A DNA stretch of 64,000 nt from Trichobilharzia regenti (Eukaryota > Platyhelminthes > Trematoda > Strigeidida > Schistosomatidae): the NCBI GenBank assembly GCA_944472135.2, contig OX235262.1, positions 82,868,903 to 82,932,902 of the forward strand, given 5' to 3'. Numbering within the stretch: the first letter of the stretch is position 1; every line of letters begins with the position of its first letter. The notes beneath the pieces were generated by a model. The model did no database searches. It saw only the letters and a program-made list of their open reading frames with translations, and was not told the origin of the DNA. Below, one piece after another: positions 45,279 through 55,800 of this stretch. A program made the translations under genes and the position numbers.

Positions 45279-46670
45279 TGCAATTAATTGTGTTCTCTGA
45301 GCTGGTTGGTTTAGTTGCGGAGATTTCGTCGTCCTTCTGGACAACATCTTCAGCACAATATTTAGTATAAAGTGAAATGATTTAAATTTATCATGAGTGA
45401 TAGAATTCCGTCTCCTGGTAACCATCTTTACATATGAATTGATCATTTTCTATAAACTTGGATCGCCGATAACAAGATTAATAGCTGAAGCCGTTATGCA
45501 AAGATTAGAATTAATAGCTCTACCTATAATTAAACCAAGAATCTGGGTACGTCACGCTGATGAAACATTTGTAATAATTAAGAGAAATGATTTATAATAT
45601 ACTCATAAATTAATAAACAACATATTTGAAGACATCAAATTCACAAAAGAAGAAGAATTAGATATCAAAATCCCATTTTTGGATGTCTTAATAAGGAGAA
45701 CTAATACAGGAAATTTAGAAACACAAGTATATAGAAAATCAACGCACACAAATTAAATACTCAACTATACTGGCAATAATCCAATTACTCACAAAAGAAA
45801 CTGTGCAGACATTGTTTAAAAGAATTTAAACACACTGTAGCACTCCAGAGTTGGAAAGAATGGGAGAAAAATACCTACTAACGGTCTTCAAAACGGTCTT
45901 CACAATTTCATCAAAAAGTGTTTAAAATCGAATCACAACACCAACAAGGAACCATCATCTAAGACCACAAGAAAATTCATCCTACCGTACATGATAAATA
46001 TCTCTGAAATAACAGCTAGAATACTGAAACCGTTTGACATACATATAGCACACAAGCTAGCCAGTCAAATTGCTAAATTCGATATTATGCAAACCAAAAG
46101 ATCCAACAGAAAAAGAAGATAAAATTAATACCGTTTACAAAATAATTAGTATGAACTGTAACAGTCATTACATCGACCACAGTGGGGGTCCCCTTCGAAT
46201 TAGAATCCAGGAACACAAATCAACTGTGAAAAGACACGATATATATTCATTCATATCAATGCATATACACAATTATGGACATCAGTTTGATTGGAATAAT
46301 GTAGAAATCTTAGACAGAGGAGACACTGAAAGTGCCAGGAAATTCCTGGAAGCCTGGTACTCAAACGAACATACAGTTAACAAACATGTTAACACAGACC
46401 AAATATACTAACTAATAAAAAGCAAATCAGGTGACCAGAAAGTTTAAAATCCAAGTCAATAGGAAATGATCAATACATATGTAAAGATGGTTAGACGCAA
46501 TTACATCTCTCATGAAAAATTTAAATCATTTCAATTTATGCTAAATATTGCGCTGAAGATAATGTCCAGAAGGTGGACGACAAAAGCTCCGCAACTAAAC
46601 CAACCAGCTCAGAGAACACTAATAATTGCAAATCATCCATCTGAGCTACAAATCTTATCTATTATTTCAA
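45279..46670 (+). mobile_element. PLE-3, 5'-truncated, inverted left arm, candidate 12-bp duplication
   Basis: The left arm (45279-45387) is the reverse complement of part of the right terminal repeat (46521-46627, ccaaccagctcagagaacac). Flanks gaactagcacct (45267-45278) and gaactagtgcct (46671-46682) agree at 10 of 12. The coding part between is decayed. Confidence 0.75.
45430..46411 (+). pseudogene. PLE-3 RT and GIY-YIG remnant
   Basis: RT pieces: GSPITRLIAEAVMQRLE (MGSP..G region), then RHADETFVIIKR where YVDD should be (Tyr and the second Asp lost), IPFLDVLIRRTNTGNLETQ and VYRKSTHTN. Stops follow through the thumb. The endonuclease frame 46070-46411 has NCNSHYIDHSGGPLRIRIQE (YIG changed to YID), GHQFDWNNVEILDRGD, and KFLEAWYSNEHTVNKH (Glu and Asn positions). 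Non-functional; its relative at 47.9 kb has the same C-terminal block. Confidence 0.8.
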
Positions 46671-46699
46671 GAACTAGTGCCTAACAGTATCCACCAAGT

Positions 46700-46957
46700 T
46701 GAATGTAGGAACAAATACCTGATGGTAACATGGGCTAAAGATTGCATTATAAACCACACCTTGTTAACGATTAGAATTCATTCGCCATTGGATTACATCC
46801 CACTGACTCAATGATAAACAGGTTTGACTTATAGCCTGAAGGTCCCTCTGGGGATCATAGGTACGTCTTATTGAACATACCCTAAACTAGGGAGAAATAG
46901 CTGTTCAGTAGTGTTTGATTTTGAAGTGTTCTCTAAATGAAATCAGTCTATGATTTA
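46700..46957 (+). repeat. Degenerate SINE-A copy
   Basis: 5' region, head (ccactgactcaatgataaac; cctgaaggtccctctgggga) and a decayed hammerhead (gggagaaatagctgttcagt). Abuts the PLE-3 end and a SINE-B. Confidence 0.6.
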
Positions 46958-47157
46958 TTTTATTTTTATTTATTTTTTATTACAGCTTGATTCCACACTG
47001 TATTTTTGGTACAAGTATGAAACTTTCAGCGTGGATATCGGTAGCCCAAATTTCGCAGGCCGACCATAGATATCAGGTGTGCATCGGCAGGGGATCAGAC
47101 CTAGGACCATACGCATGGTCGGCGAGAGTCCTAACCACTGTACCACCGACGCACTGA
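46958..47157 (-). repeat. SINE-B copy
   Basis: Minus strand: gcgtcggtggtacagtggtt, B-box weakened (ggtctgatcc), gatatctatggtcggcctg, ending tggaatcaagctgtaataaa. Confidence 0.8.
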
Positions 47158-47655
47158 ACCAATGCAAGTCAACATTTAGGAGTCAGTGAGGACAACTTTG
47201 AAATTTCAATAGCGATGAAGTTTCCTTAGAACCAATACCAGACGCCAATAGGGCTTATTTGTTATCTTCACGAGTTCGTTGTCCTGACAAGGCAGATTTA
47301 CCCCGAAATAAAAGAACCACTGCATGAAATTGGTTCAGATATCAATAAATAGATGAGAATTTTTTTCCACCAAAATAATTTCTTCTCAGTCTCAAATAAA
47401 AAATTCTTACAAAATAAATAAACAAGTCTTTTTGCTATTTGGTGAGTAGTGACTATCACTGAAATTCAGGATGCACATTCCATCCTATTCGAGATTCATC
47501 TTCTGGAAATACCTGCATTCCTTAGTGGGTGATGCTGTTCCCCTGAGACTGAAACCAGCACTCATTGTTTCGAACTCCAAAGCCAATAAATCAATCAGGA
47601 AAACAAAACTGAATAAAAAATAGTAATTGGTAACATTTTCAGAAGACGAGATGAC
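47158..47655. other. No feature recognised
   Basis: AT-rich unique sequence. Confidence 0.5.
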
Positions 47656-47840
47656 TCTTTTGGGTCAATTGGCCTAGTGAATAACGTTTTGGAGTTTAAC
47701 ACGATGTGTACTTGGTCTAAGTCTCAGTGAGATCACCACCACTCATTGGGGAACGCAGATACATGCAGATAATGGGTCCTAAAAAGGATGAAACGTGCGT
47801 CCCGAATTCCGCTGCCAGTCACTATCGACCAAATTACATC
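47656..47840 (+). repeat. Classical Sm-alpha-like SINE remnant with decayed hammerhead
   Basis: A tRNA-like head (aattggcctagtgaataacg) is followed by a hammerhead-like block near 47764-47815: gataatgg for CTGATGAG, stem II GTCC/GGAT, GAAA, stem III ACG/CGT with a TG loop, then GTC. The stem III and downstream ccgaattccgctgcc resemble the published Sm-alpha ribozyme more than SINE-A does. Core 5' strand mutated. Confidence 0.6.
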
Positions 47841-47855
47841 AGGATATTGAATTAT

Positions 47856-48395
47856 TTATGTTCTCCAGGCTGGTTGACTTAACTGCAGTGAAAGTGGAAG
47901 CCTCTTTCTAATCAGAATCCAAGAACGCCTATTTATTCTTTCATATAAATGCATGTGGATAATTATACACGCCAATCTGATTTGGATAATGTGGAAATTT
48001 TAAACAGAGGAAACACCAAAAATGCCAGAGAATTTCTACAGGCCTGGTATTCAGGTGAATTAGCAATTAACAAGCACATTATTCTAGACCACATTTACCA
48101 GACGATAAAAAGTAAATCACTCGACAAGAAAGTTCGAATTCTGAGTGAATAAAATGATTAATACAGCCGTAAATTAACAAGTCACGACAGTCTGTGCTAT
48201 GAAATTCAATTACATCATTCACGTAGAATTTAAATGAGTTCATTTTATACTAAAACCAGCGTTAAAAATGTTGTCTAGAAAGGGGATGACGAAAGCTTCG
48301 CAGTCAAATCAACCAGCTCAGAGAACACAATTACTACCCATATCATCCACCTAAGCTACAAATCTTCTCCATTATTATTTCAAATTAATCATCAA
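47856..48395 (+). pseudogene. PLE-3 C-terminal fragment with inverted left arm
   Basis: Left piece 47856-47900 (tgttctccaggctggttgac) is inverted relative to the right terminal repeat (about 48265-48395: caaccagctcagagaacaca). Between them an open frame (47949-48152) gives LDNVEILNRGNTKNAREFLQ and SGELAINKHIILDHIY, the PLE-3 endonuclease C-terminus. The catalytic N-terminal half is absent. Confidence 0.75.
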
Positions 48396-48434
48396 ACGTC
48401 ACTGAAGCATCTGTACTGCTAGCCGAAAGGTCAA

Positions 48435-49860
48435 CGAAGGTCGGACATTTCAGTCAAATCAGTCAATGAGAAAATCAAAAGTGAATTAAAAACCAGTAAC
48501 GTCTTTGAGTATTCTATTTTAAATGAGTATAATACAAGTGTACCAGAACAAGCTGGATTCAGGAAAGGCAAATCATGTTCTGACCGAATTGCAACTCTAC
48601 GCATCATCATCACAAAACAAAGCATGGAATGGCAATCAAACCTCTACCTCAACTTTATAGACTTTGAGAAGGCCTTCGACAGACAGCGTTGACCGCGAAG
48701 TAATTTGGAAACTACTCGAGTTCTACGGCGTACCCCAAATATTCATCAACCTTATTCAACAGCTGTACGACAACGGAACATGTCAAGTGGTCCACAACGG
48801 AAAACTCAGCAAGGCGTTGGGAGTAAACACAGGAGTCAGACAAGGGTGCTGGCTTATTATCACCAATGATATTCCTAATTGTGGTGGACTGGATTATGCG
48901 TCAGACAGTGGGAAACGAGAAGACAGGAATATCCTGGACCGACGTGAAGAACCTAGAAGACCTGGATTTCGCGCGTGGATGATTTATGTTTGATGTCACT
49001 GTCACAAAATTGAAGACTTACAAGCAAAAACCGACGAACTGGTCGAAGAAGCAGCCGGCGAAGACAAGACTCCAGGTGAACATAGACAAGACGGAGGTTA
49101 TGAAAATAACCAACCAACCAACCGACAACATTACCAACATCCAGCGCCAATCACCATCAACGGGAGGGATTTGAAAGAGGTTACTTCATTCACTTATCTA
49201 GGGAGCATTGTCTCAACTACAGACAGTCGGAACGGACGAGGATGTCGAATTTAGCAAGAATCAGGAAGGCAGGCGAGAAACACATTCATCAACCTGAAAC
49301 AACCAATCTGGAAATCTTCGTCACTCAGCATCAACAGCAAAATTCGTTCGGATTTTCAATATAAAACTCATTTCAGTCAGTTCTTCTATACGGATCAGAA
49401 ACTTGGCGGGCGGGTCACAAAGAATATTTCCAACAGCCTGTTTCAGACCAGACCTTCATCAACCAACAACTGTCTTCGCTGGATCTATACTGAAGATCAG
49501 ATGGCTGGACTGGAAAGAATCTCCAGCAAGAAACTATGGCTGGGAAGAAACAAAACAAGAAGCAACCACCCAACAAATATGCAGGAGAAAGTGGATTGAG
49601 ATGGATTGGACACTCGCTCGCTGAGAAGGCCGCTGGGTGACATCGCGTGAGCGTCAGGCCATCGCTCGAGTGGAACCCGAAAAGAAAGCGGCGAGTTGGA
49701 CGTTAGTGCGAGGGTAACATGGAGGAGATCGTGTGAAGAGGAGTTGAAATAGTATGGACTAACATGGATGCAGGTGAAAAGTACAGCAGAAAACAGAAGC
49801 AAATGGAGACTCACAGTTGAAGCCCTATGTTCCACTAGGTGCCTAAGGAAACAATAATAA
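48435..49860 (+). pseudogene. RTE LINE (SR2-like) RT to 3' end, broken
   Basis: In order, across shifting frames: PEQAGFRKGKSCSDRIATLR, LYLNFIDFEKAFDRQR (motif A Asp present), VIWKLLEFYGVPQIF, TGVRQGC, then a deletion that removes most of the palm, with FADDLCLMS reduced to FA plus a stop near 48970. Next VTSFTYLGSIVSTTDS, and the RTE tail blocks MQEKVDWDGLDTRSLRRP and RVTWRRSCEEELK. It ends ttgaagccctatgttccact then an aataata run. Best-ordered RTE copy in the window. Confidence 0.85.
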
Positions 49861-50375
49861 TAGCAATACAATATTAATACAAGTGTACGACTTTTATACT
49901 AAATCACTTAATGGTGAACACAATAAATCTCATCACTCTTAACACCTGAACTTTTATTTATTACTTAACATCATAAAAAGTTTTTCAAATATCTGATAGA
50001 CAATGGATTGTTTCATGTCATTCTTTGTCAGTATGTGTAAAATAAAAGATAGTAGTACAGCGATATACTTTTATTTGATATACTATGGTTGTGAACTGCA
50101 ATAAAAATGAAAAATAAGAATTGGTTAGTAATTGTTATACGCTTCCTGGCATTCGTAATTATTTTTGTCCTTAATTAGTACAAGGTCACCAGGTGTATTA
50201 TATATACATATATATATATATGTTCCTTTCATTAATTTCTTCTTTTAGTTGACTGGTTACACACATATAAAACTACATACTAATGATTGATTTTTAGATG
50301 AATAGTTGAACACCACTCACATCAACCAGTAGTGTTTCTGATATGTATCCAGTAATTGGCCAAAGATTAAATATA
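49861..50375. other. No gene; (AT/TA) microsatellite
   Basis: A TATATA run at about 50203-50221; otherwise AT-rich. Confidence 0.55.
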
Positions 50376-50690
50376 GTGGAGACCTAAAACACCTGTTTGC
50401 CCGTCGTGATTCCTTATGTGTTGTAAAAGATTGCTTGATGTTTGGAGAACGCGTAGTGGTACCTGAAGCATTACGAAATAAACTCCTGAACCAGTTTCAC
50501 ATGGGACATCCTGGTATTCAGCGGATGAAGAGTATTGCTCGCAGCTACGCATACTGGCCTAATATGGATAAGCATATTATCGACTTTGTTCAACGATGTT
50601 CAAAATGTCAACAATCAGCAAAGCTACCCCACCAGCTACCTCCCGTACCGTGGCCTCCAGCATCCCATCCCCGTCGCCGAAATTGTTATG
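50376..50690 (+). pseudogene. Ty3/gypsy integrase zinc-binding domain remnant
   Basis: The plus-strand frame reads FARRDSLCVVKDCLMFGERV (upstream linker), then HMGHPGIQRMKSIARSYAYW and FVQRCSKCQQ. This gives the His-His-Cys-Cys pattern of the H2C2 integrase N-terminus, which binds zinc in LTR-retrotransposon integrases. Similarity stops after LPPVPWP where the catalytic core should start; the frame runs out by 50773. No LTR or RT found nearby. Fragment of a gypsy element (Boudicca- or Saci-like families are known in schistosomes; not distinguishable here). Confidence 0.85.
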
Positions 50691-51289
50691 TACTCGTCGC
50701 TAAATTATTGTTATGGACTGGTCGAGAAACTAATAGTCCTGACGCGAGAAGGCGGAAATCAGAAGACCACTAGGTTTGCGATGATACTTCTATTGTCCAA
50801 ACACAAGGAGACGAAAATAAATGGTCTCACACCAAAGTGGTAAGTTAGTAAAGTAAAGTCACAAGATTGTGAATGCGAAATATATATGAATGTTCCAGAC
50901 AAAGCGTGGGAAAAATCATTAGACAGTCTTAACATGAATGGCTAATTATAATAGTGTCGATCCAAATGTACATAGCGAAATATAAATATAGCAGACATGT
51001 CAACAACCCCACATATAATATGGATATATGTCACCATGCTACGGACTGTCAACAAACACTCATATTATATATAATATAATATAAGGAGAATATACATTAT
51101 TAAAGGAGACAAGTTCACACAAGTGAAATGGTCACAGACTAAGCGAGCAAACAGAAAGAGAGACCAACATGCACACACACACATAACTATATATATGTGG
51201 ATACATATCAGTTTCCTAACTAGACCGAGGTAATCAAAACATCGGAAGACCATTCGGCTGACTTTATGTCAGGCTCATCAGCGGTGTAC
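50691..51289. other. No feature recognised
   Basis: AT-rich with TATA-rich patches (51062-51080). Nothing coding. Confidence 0.5.
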
Positions 51290-51560
51290 TCGTCCTGACT
51301 CAGCTCAGACAGCTTAATCACAGTTTAAACCATCCAATTTCTGTGACTAGCTAATTAGATGAGCTGGTGTTGCCATAAATCAAATACACAGTTTGTAAAT
51401 CACTTAACAGTTCGAAGGATGAAATTTTCACCACAGTTTTCTCTTTGGAAACTAAATTATTCAGATCTCAGGATGTGATCTGCTTGATACTATGAATGGT
51501 AATCAAGGAAGCAAGCATATTTGCATAAAAATGTATGTACCACATCATGTGATCTGAAAA
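51290..51560 (+). repeat. Repeat E, copy 2
   Basis: gttcgaaggatgaaattttc, ttattcagatctcagg and atgaatggtaatcaaggaag as in the copies at 32.3 and 59.6 kb. Confidence 0.5.
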
Positions 51561-51649
51561 ATTTGGTTTCCAATGGAAACTATCATGAAATTTTACCTGT
51601 CGAGCCGTGTACATCGCAAATCTCTAACTGGTTTGATAATTGTGAATTT

Positions 51650-52353
51650 AGTTGCAGGGTTTCACTATAAGATGACATCGGTTAGACGACTATTGGAAAG
51701 CCACCAAAGAGTGCTTGACAGCTGCTTCGTCAGCCTCCTTTGGGACTCTTCATCAATACGCACCCACCACAGGGATTTCGAACCCAGGATCTTCTGGTGA
51801 CAAGGCTAGCGAGCTCGTAGACCATTAAGCCACTGGGTCCCGATTCAATGGCCACTGCATAAATTTCAACTTCTAGCTATTCCGATGGTTTTGTAACCGA
51901 TGTCAGCTCATGATGAAATCCTGTAAAACCAATAAATCAAATCCCTGCAAACCAATGTTTGATAAATCAATTGGATGCTCATTATTGACTGGCCCATTCA
52001 GAAGGGGTTTTTAGCGGGAAGCCGTGACCAGTACTGTGCAGCAGGTCAGGTGTGAGGACCAATACTCGCCTAAAACATTGGCTAAGGGTCCCGCTAGGTC
52101 GTGAATTGACAAAAGTAAGAATTCATGGGCTGGCTGTTGTATCGGATCCAGTGGCTCGAGCTCGCCTTGTAACCAGAAGGTCCTGAGTTCAAACCCTGGT
52201 GGTGGGTGTGTAGTGCTGAAGAGTCCCAAACTAGGACGACTAAAACTGCTGTTCAGTACTCGTTGGAGGTTTTCCAATGGTTTCCTAATTGGTGTCAGCT
52301 TATGATGAAATCCTAAAACCAATCAGTCAAATCTCTACAAAACAGTACTTGTA
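51650..52353. mobile_element. Foldback SINE-A multimer with perfect 12-bp target duplication
   Basis: The minus partial copy (51650-51885: tail, decayed hammerhead, head) is fused to a plus 1.2-mer (51886-52353) whose tail segment occurs twice, 392 bp apart. The plus hammerhead has CTGAAGA and GTCC/GGAC but an ACT insertion in GAAA. The 12-mer aattgtgaattt flanks it at 51638-51649 and 52354-52365. Confidence 0.85.
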
Positions 52354-52365
52354 AATTGTGAATTT

Positions 52366-53040
52366 GATATGTGAGTACGCTTATTTATTTATCAAACTTT
52401 TTGATTCATTTATGCTTATCTTTAGAACTTCAATACAATTAATTCCGATAAACTGAATTTTCAAAGTGTATGTAGCAATGAAGGCCAGTTGAATTTTGTT
52501 TATTTCGCATTACGATCGTCTTCTGTGTGTTAGTTCATTCTACTTGATGTTACTCCCAATACGATTGACTTAAATGTTTTAACTTGAAGCCATTTTAATA
52601 AACCTATGGTAGACGACAAATAACTTCTAATGGTCATCATTATTTCCTTACATTAGAGTGTAGTTTCAAAGCATTTTTTAATAACAGAATAAACAAATTA
52701 CAAAGCTTTATTTCCACTTCTTGAGTAAATACCCCTTAAAGTCATACATATTTTTTAAGACAAAAGCTCTGGCAAGGTCTTTTCCAGTATAGTATAGCAA
52801 ACATCACAACAGACATTCTAGCTGTGTAAGAAGTTGATGAAACACCTTTAAAACATCTAAAAATAACATCTGAAATGGTTGTAGCATTCCTCTAGGCCTG
52901 TTATACAAAATTAACTATCCTCCATTCTATCTACGCAAGTTTACTGAAACGAAAGCACTCAGGGTTCGATCTGAGATAAATTATATATACTGGCATAATC
53001 AGTAGTAGACAGATAAATAAGACTTCTTGACTAATAAGAT
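52366..53040. other. No feature recognised
   Basis: AT-rich unique sequence. Confidence 0.5.
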
Positions 53041-53287
53041 TGATTTCTCTTTTATTCCTTTCCGTTCCCAGTGGAACATAGAGCTTCAGGCTAGAGGCTT
53101 GAAGTTTCGGTAGTAGGGGTGTTAATTTCTACGTGATGGGGTTGCTAGCCTTATGCTCAACCTTCCCTCTTTACCAGTCTAATTACTGGCTTAGGGAGGT
53201 TTGGCAGTGCCTCTGTTCCCGGGGATCGAACCCCGAACCACATGAGGCATGGTTGGCGAGCATCCTACCACTGTGCCACTGACGCAA
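53041..53287 (-). repeat. SINE-C copy, full length
   Basis: Minus strand: head (gcgtcagtggcacagtggta; B-box gggttcgatccc), ctggtaaagagggaaggttg, gcttgaag / gctctatgttccactgggaa near the 3' end. Confidence 0.8.
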
Positions 53288-54252
53288 ATTCTTGATTACT
53301 TGTTTTATCTATCTAAACGAATAAATGGGTAAGATTCTCTACTGAGAATTTCGTCGTCCATCGACGAATTACGATCAGCAGTTATCAAGTGAAACAACTA
53401 CAAATAAAGCCAGTGAATAATGTTTATGGATATAGCTAAATAAAATATGACTCACCTTTATTTTAAAAGCACAGCGGTTATAGACTTCAGTTGTTTAGCA
53501 GTATTGTAATTAATTAGACTGCAGTTTAATATTACCGTTTTCAAGAAGACTAATTAAGCTAATTTTTGAAATTATAGTGGTTTCAAAGCGGATGAGGTTT
53601 GTATTAATAGATGTGCACCTCATGAATAATTTGCATCTGTTGTCAGATAGCTTACTATAACTTTGAAATCCTAATTCTCCATGGTTTCTCGAACCTAAGC
53701 TTTAGTACTGTGAATTAAATCAGACTACAATGTGAATGGAGTTAGGAAGGCTTTCTGCCGAAAGAGATATGCTGCTCGCTAATAAGTGGAATACGTTGAC
53801 ACTGAGCTTTCACATCCAGAACAACATGATATGCATATGACAACAGCCTATTTAATGCCCTCAGCCTTAGGTATTGTTGTAGTTGTTAAAACGAATGCCG
53901 TAGATCAAATCGCTTTCTAATTCCCATAAAAAATTATTGCAACACATAAGCTATTTCAGTATTATTGCCAAAAAAAAGGTTATCTCGAAGAAATTCATCT
54001 TAAAAATAAGACTTTCATCAACGTGTGAATATCAATTTTTAGCTTCCGATAGGTTTTTATGTCGAATAAGCATTCCAAACGTTTAACTTGAATGAACATG
54101 GTTAGAAATTACATTAAAAACCTCTATATGTTTGTTTGTGATTTCCTTTGATGATAAGCTTTCTTCATATCACTTGACTTGTGATATGTTGATTGGTTGA
54201 ACAATTCCTGTATCAGCATCGCAATATCTTTCATCCGGTTCATTCATATTAG
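53288..54252. other. No feature recognised
   Basis: AT-rich unique sequence up to the PLE-3 target site. Confidence 0.5.
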
Positions 54253-54264
54253 AAACCACATTAG

Positions 54265-55270
54265 TTTTGATGTGGTTTTGTTCTCTGAGCTGGATAGTTA
54301 GTTTGCGAAGCTTTCATCACCTTACTGGGTGACATCTTCAGCGCATACTTCAATTTGAAGTATGCGCTGAAGATGTCACCCAGTAAGGTGATGAAAGCTT
54401 CGCAAACTAACTATCCAGCTCAGAGAACAAAACCACATCAAAATTATCCACCTGAGCTACAAATCTTCTCTATCATATCTAAATTTTACGAGCGGGATAC
54501 GCTTCTCTCTGTTCGAAAGTGGGAAGACTTCGCCAAAAGGCAAGGATCCACCAGAGAACAATTATTCTTTCTCCATGAGTGCCTTCGTCATTCAATCCTA
54601 CCAAACAGTGTAAGATACAAGCCACCAGTCAACTGCCCAATGGGATGGAAATTGGCCGAACAATGTGGAAGACGAATGGTCAAATTAATGATTACGGACG
54701 CACATTATCGGATCAACAAATATCAACAAATAATAGATGTCCAAAAAGCAAAATTAGAGAAAACCCTCAACCAAGAACACCTGTCAACGCTGATCACCGC
54801 AATTTCACTGTCAAGTGGAAAACACAGAGAACAAAGACGAAGAGTCCTCAAAACCAAGCTAGCCAAGATTAGAAAACAACAACCAGACAATACGCCCATA
54901 GACTGCGTAGTCAACCTATCAAAACAACCACTATCAAAAATGGAACAACAACCACTACAAAAAGGATTAAACTACAACACCGGAGATGCTTCAAAAACTG
55001 ATTTCTTCGCTGCCCTTGAATCATTACTCAAATCATCAAACTTGAACGAGGAAACACAGGAAGAGATACGCCAAACAATTGTACCAATGGTCAAACAGAA
55101 AAGACAACACACACAACTCAACTCTCAAGAACTAAGACTTCAATTTGAAGTATGCGCTGAAGATGTCACCCAGTAAGGTGATGAAAGCTTCGCAAACTAA
55201 CTATCCAGCTCAGAGAACAAAACCACATCAAAATTATCCACCTGAGCTACAAATCTTCTCTATCATATCT
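54265..55270 (+). mobile_element. PLE-3 derivative encoding only the N-terminal domain; complete insertion
   Basis: The 12-mer aaaccacattag flanks it exactly (54253-54264, 55271-55282). Left end: a perfect palindrome, arms 54265-54353 and 54355-54443, formed by an inverted partial terminal repeat against the direct terminal repeat. The direct repeat 54347-54480 recurs at 55137-55270 without a difference. Between the repeats lies one open frame. The RT and endonuclease are absent, so movement would need help from a full PLE-3. Identical repeats and duplication imply recent insertion. Confidence 0.9.
54373..55176 (+). CDS. PLE-3 N-terminal domain protein
   Basis: 267 residues from the ATG at 54373; the frame is open upstream to a TTG at 54355, within the palindrome. 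The first 35 or so residues (from MSPSKVMKASQTNYPAQRTK) are translated terminal repeat. The middle is basic and helical (FAKRQGSTREQLFFLHECLR, KLEKTLNQEHLSTLI, REQRRRVLKTKLAKIRKQQ), followed by VVNLSKQPLSKMEQQPLQKG, which resembles the conserved NLSxxxLxxxExxLLxKGLxF block before the RT in PLE proteins. The C-terminus (LQFEVCAEDVTQ) is read from the 3' terminal repeat. Function of this domain is not known to me; nucleic-acid binding is a guess from its charge. Translation unproven. Confidence 0.7.
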   Translation: MSPSKVMKASQTNYPAQRTKPHQNYPPELQIFSIISKFYERDTLLSVRKWEDFAKRQGSTREQLFFLHECLRHSILPNSVRYKPPVNCPMGWKLAEQCGRRMVKLMITDAHYRINKYQQIIDVQKAKLEKTLNQEHLSTLITAISLSSGKHREQRRRVLKTKLAKIRKQQPDNTPIDCVVNLSKQPLSKMEQQPLQKGLNYNTGDASKTDFFAALESLLKSSNLNEETQEEIRQTIVPMVKQKRQHTQLNSQELRLQFEVCAEDVTQ

Positions 55271-55282
55271 AAACCACATTAG

Positions 55283-55800
55283 TGGCACGTAGGTAAGAAT
55301 TCACTCCTTATTGAGTAACTAAATGGCGACCGAAGTTGTTCGTAACTTATGTTTATGAGAGTTTAATTAATCCCATGGTAGACTTTACTTCAGTCTTCAG
55401 ATATCTGGAGAATACAATGACATTTGCTTTGTCCTATTTCAAAACTAAGTACTCATTATGAAATAAGAAACTGAATAGGTTACTGTCAGACTATAAGGTC
55501 GGAAATTTACCGGTAATTTGATCCCTAGAATGTAACCCATTCATTAATGAACAGTTTCCAACATCTGTTGTTGGTTTGGTTCACAATACGAATTCACTTT
55601 TTCACCTACTCCACTTTTTGGAGGTTGCGCGGAATCGTTAACTAGCATAGGTTATTAGTCGCTGACAATGTGTTCCAACTTAGTAGCTTAATAGCAGTTT
55701 CACCTCAAAATATGACTCTTCCGTATTGCTAGTATCGTAAAGTTATAGGCATCAGTAAGGTTATACTCACCGCACTTTCCTCATGCTTTTCATGCTACTC
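55283..55800. other. No feature recognised
   Basis: AT-rich unique sequence. Confidence 0.5.

Noticed and set aside
49497..49871. 124-residue minus-strand frame
   Set aside because: Antisense to RTE C-terminal blocks that read sensibly on the plus strand.
54723..54914. Alternative frames overlapping the PLE-3 N-terminal protein
   Set aside because: Shadows of the long plus-strand frame, which has the family motif.
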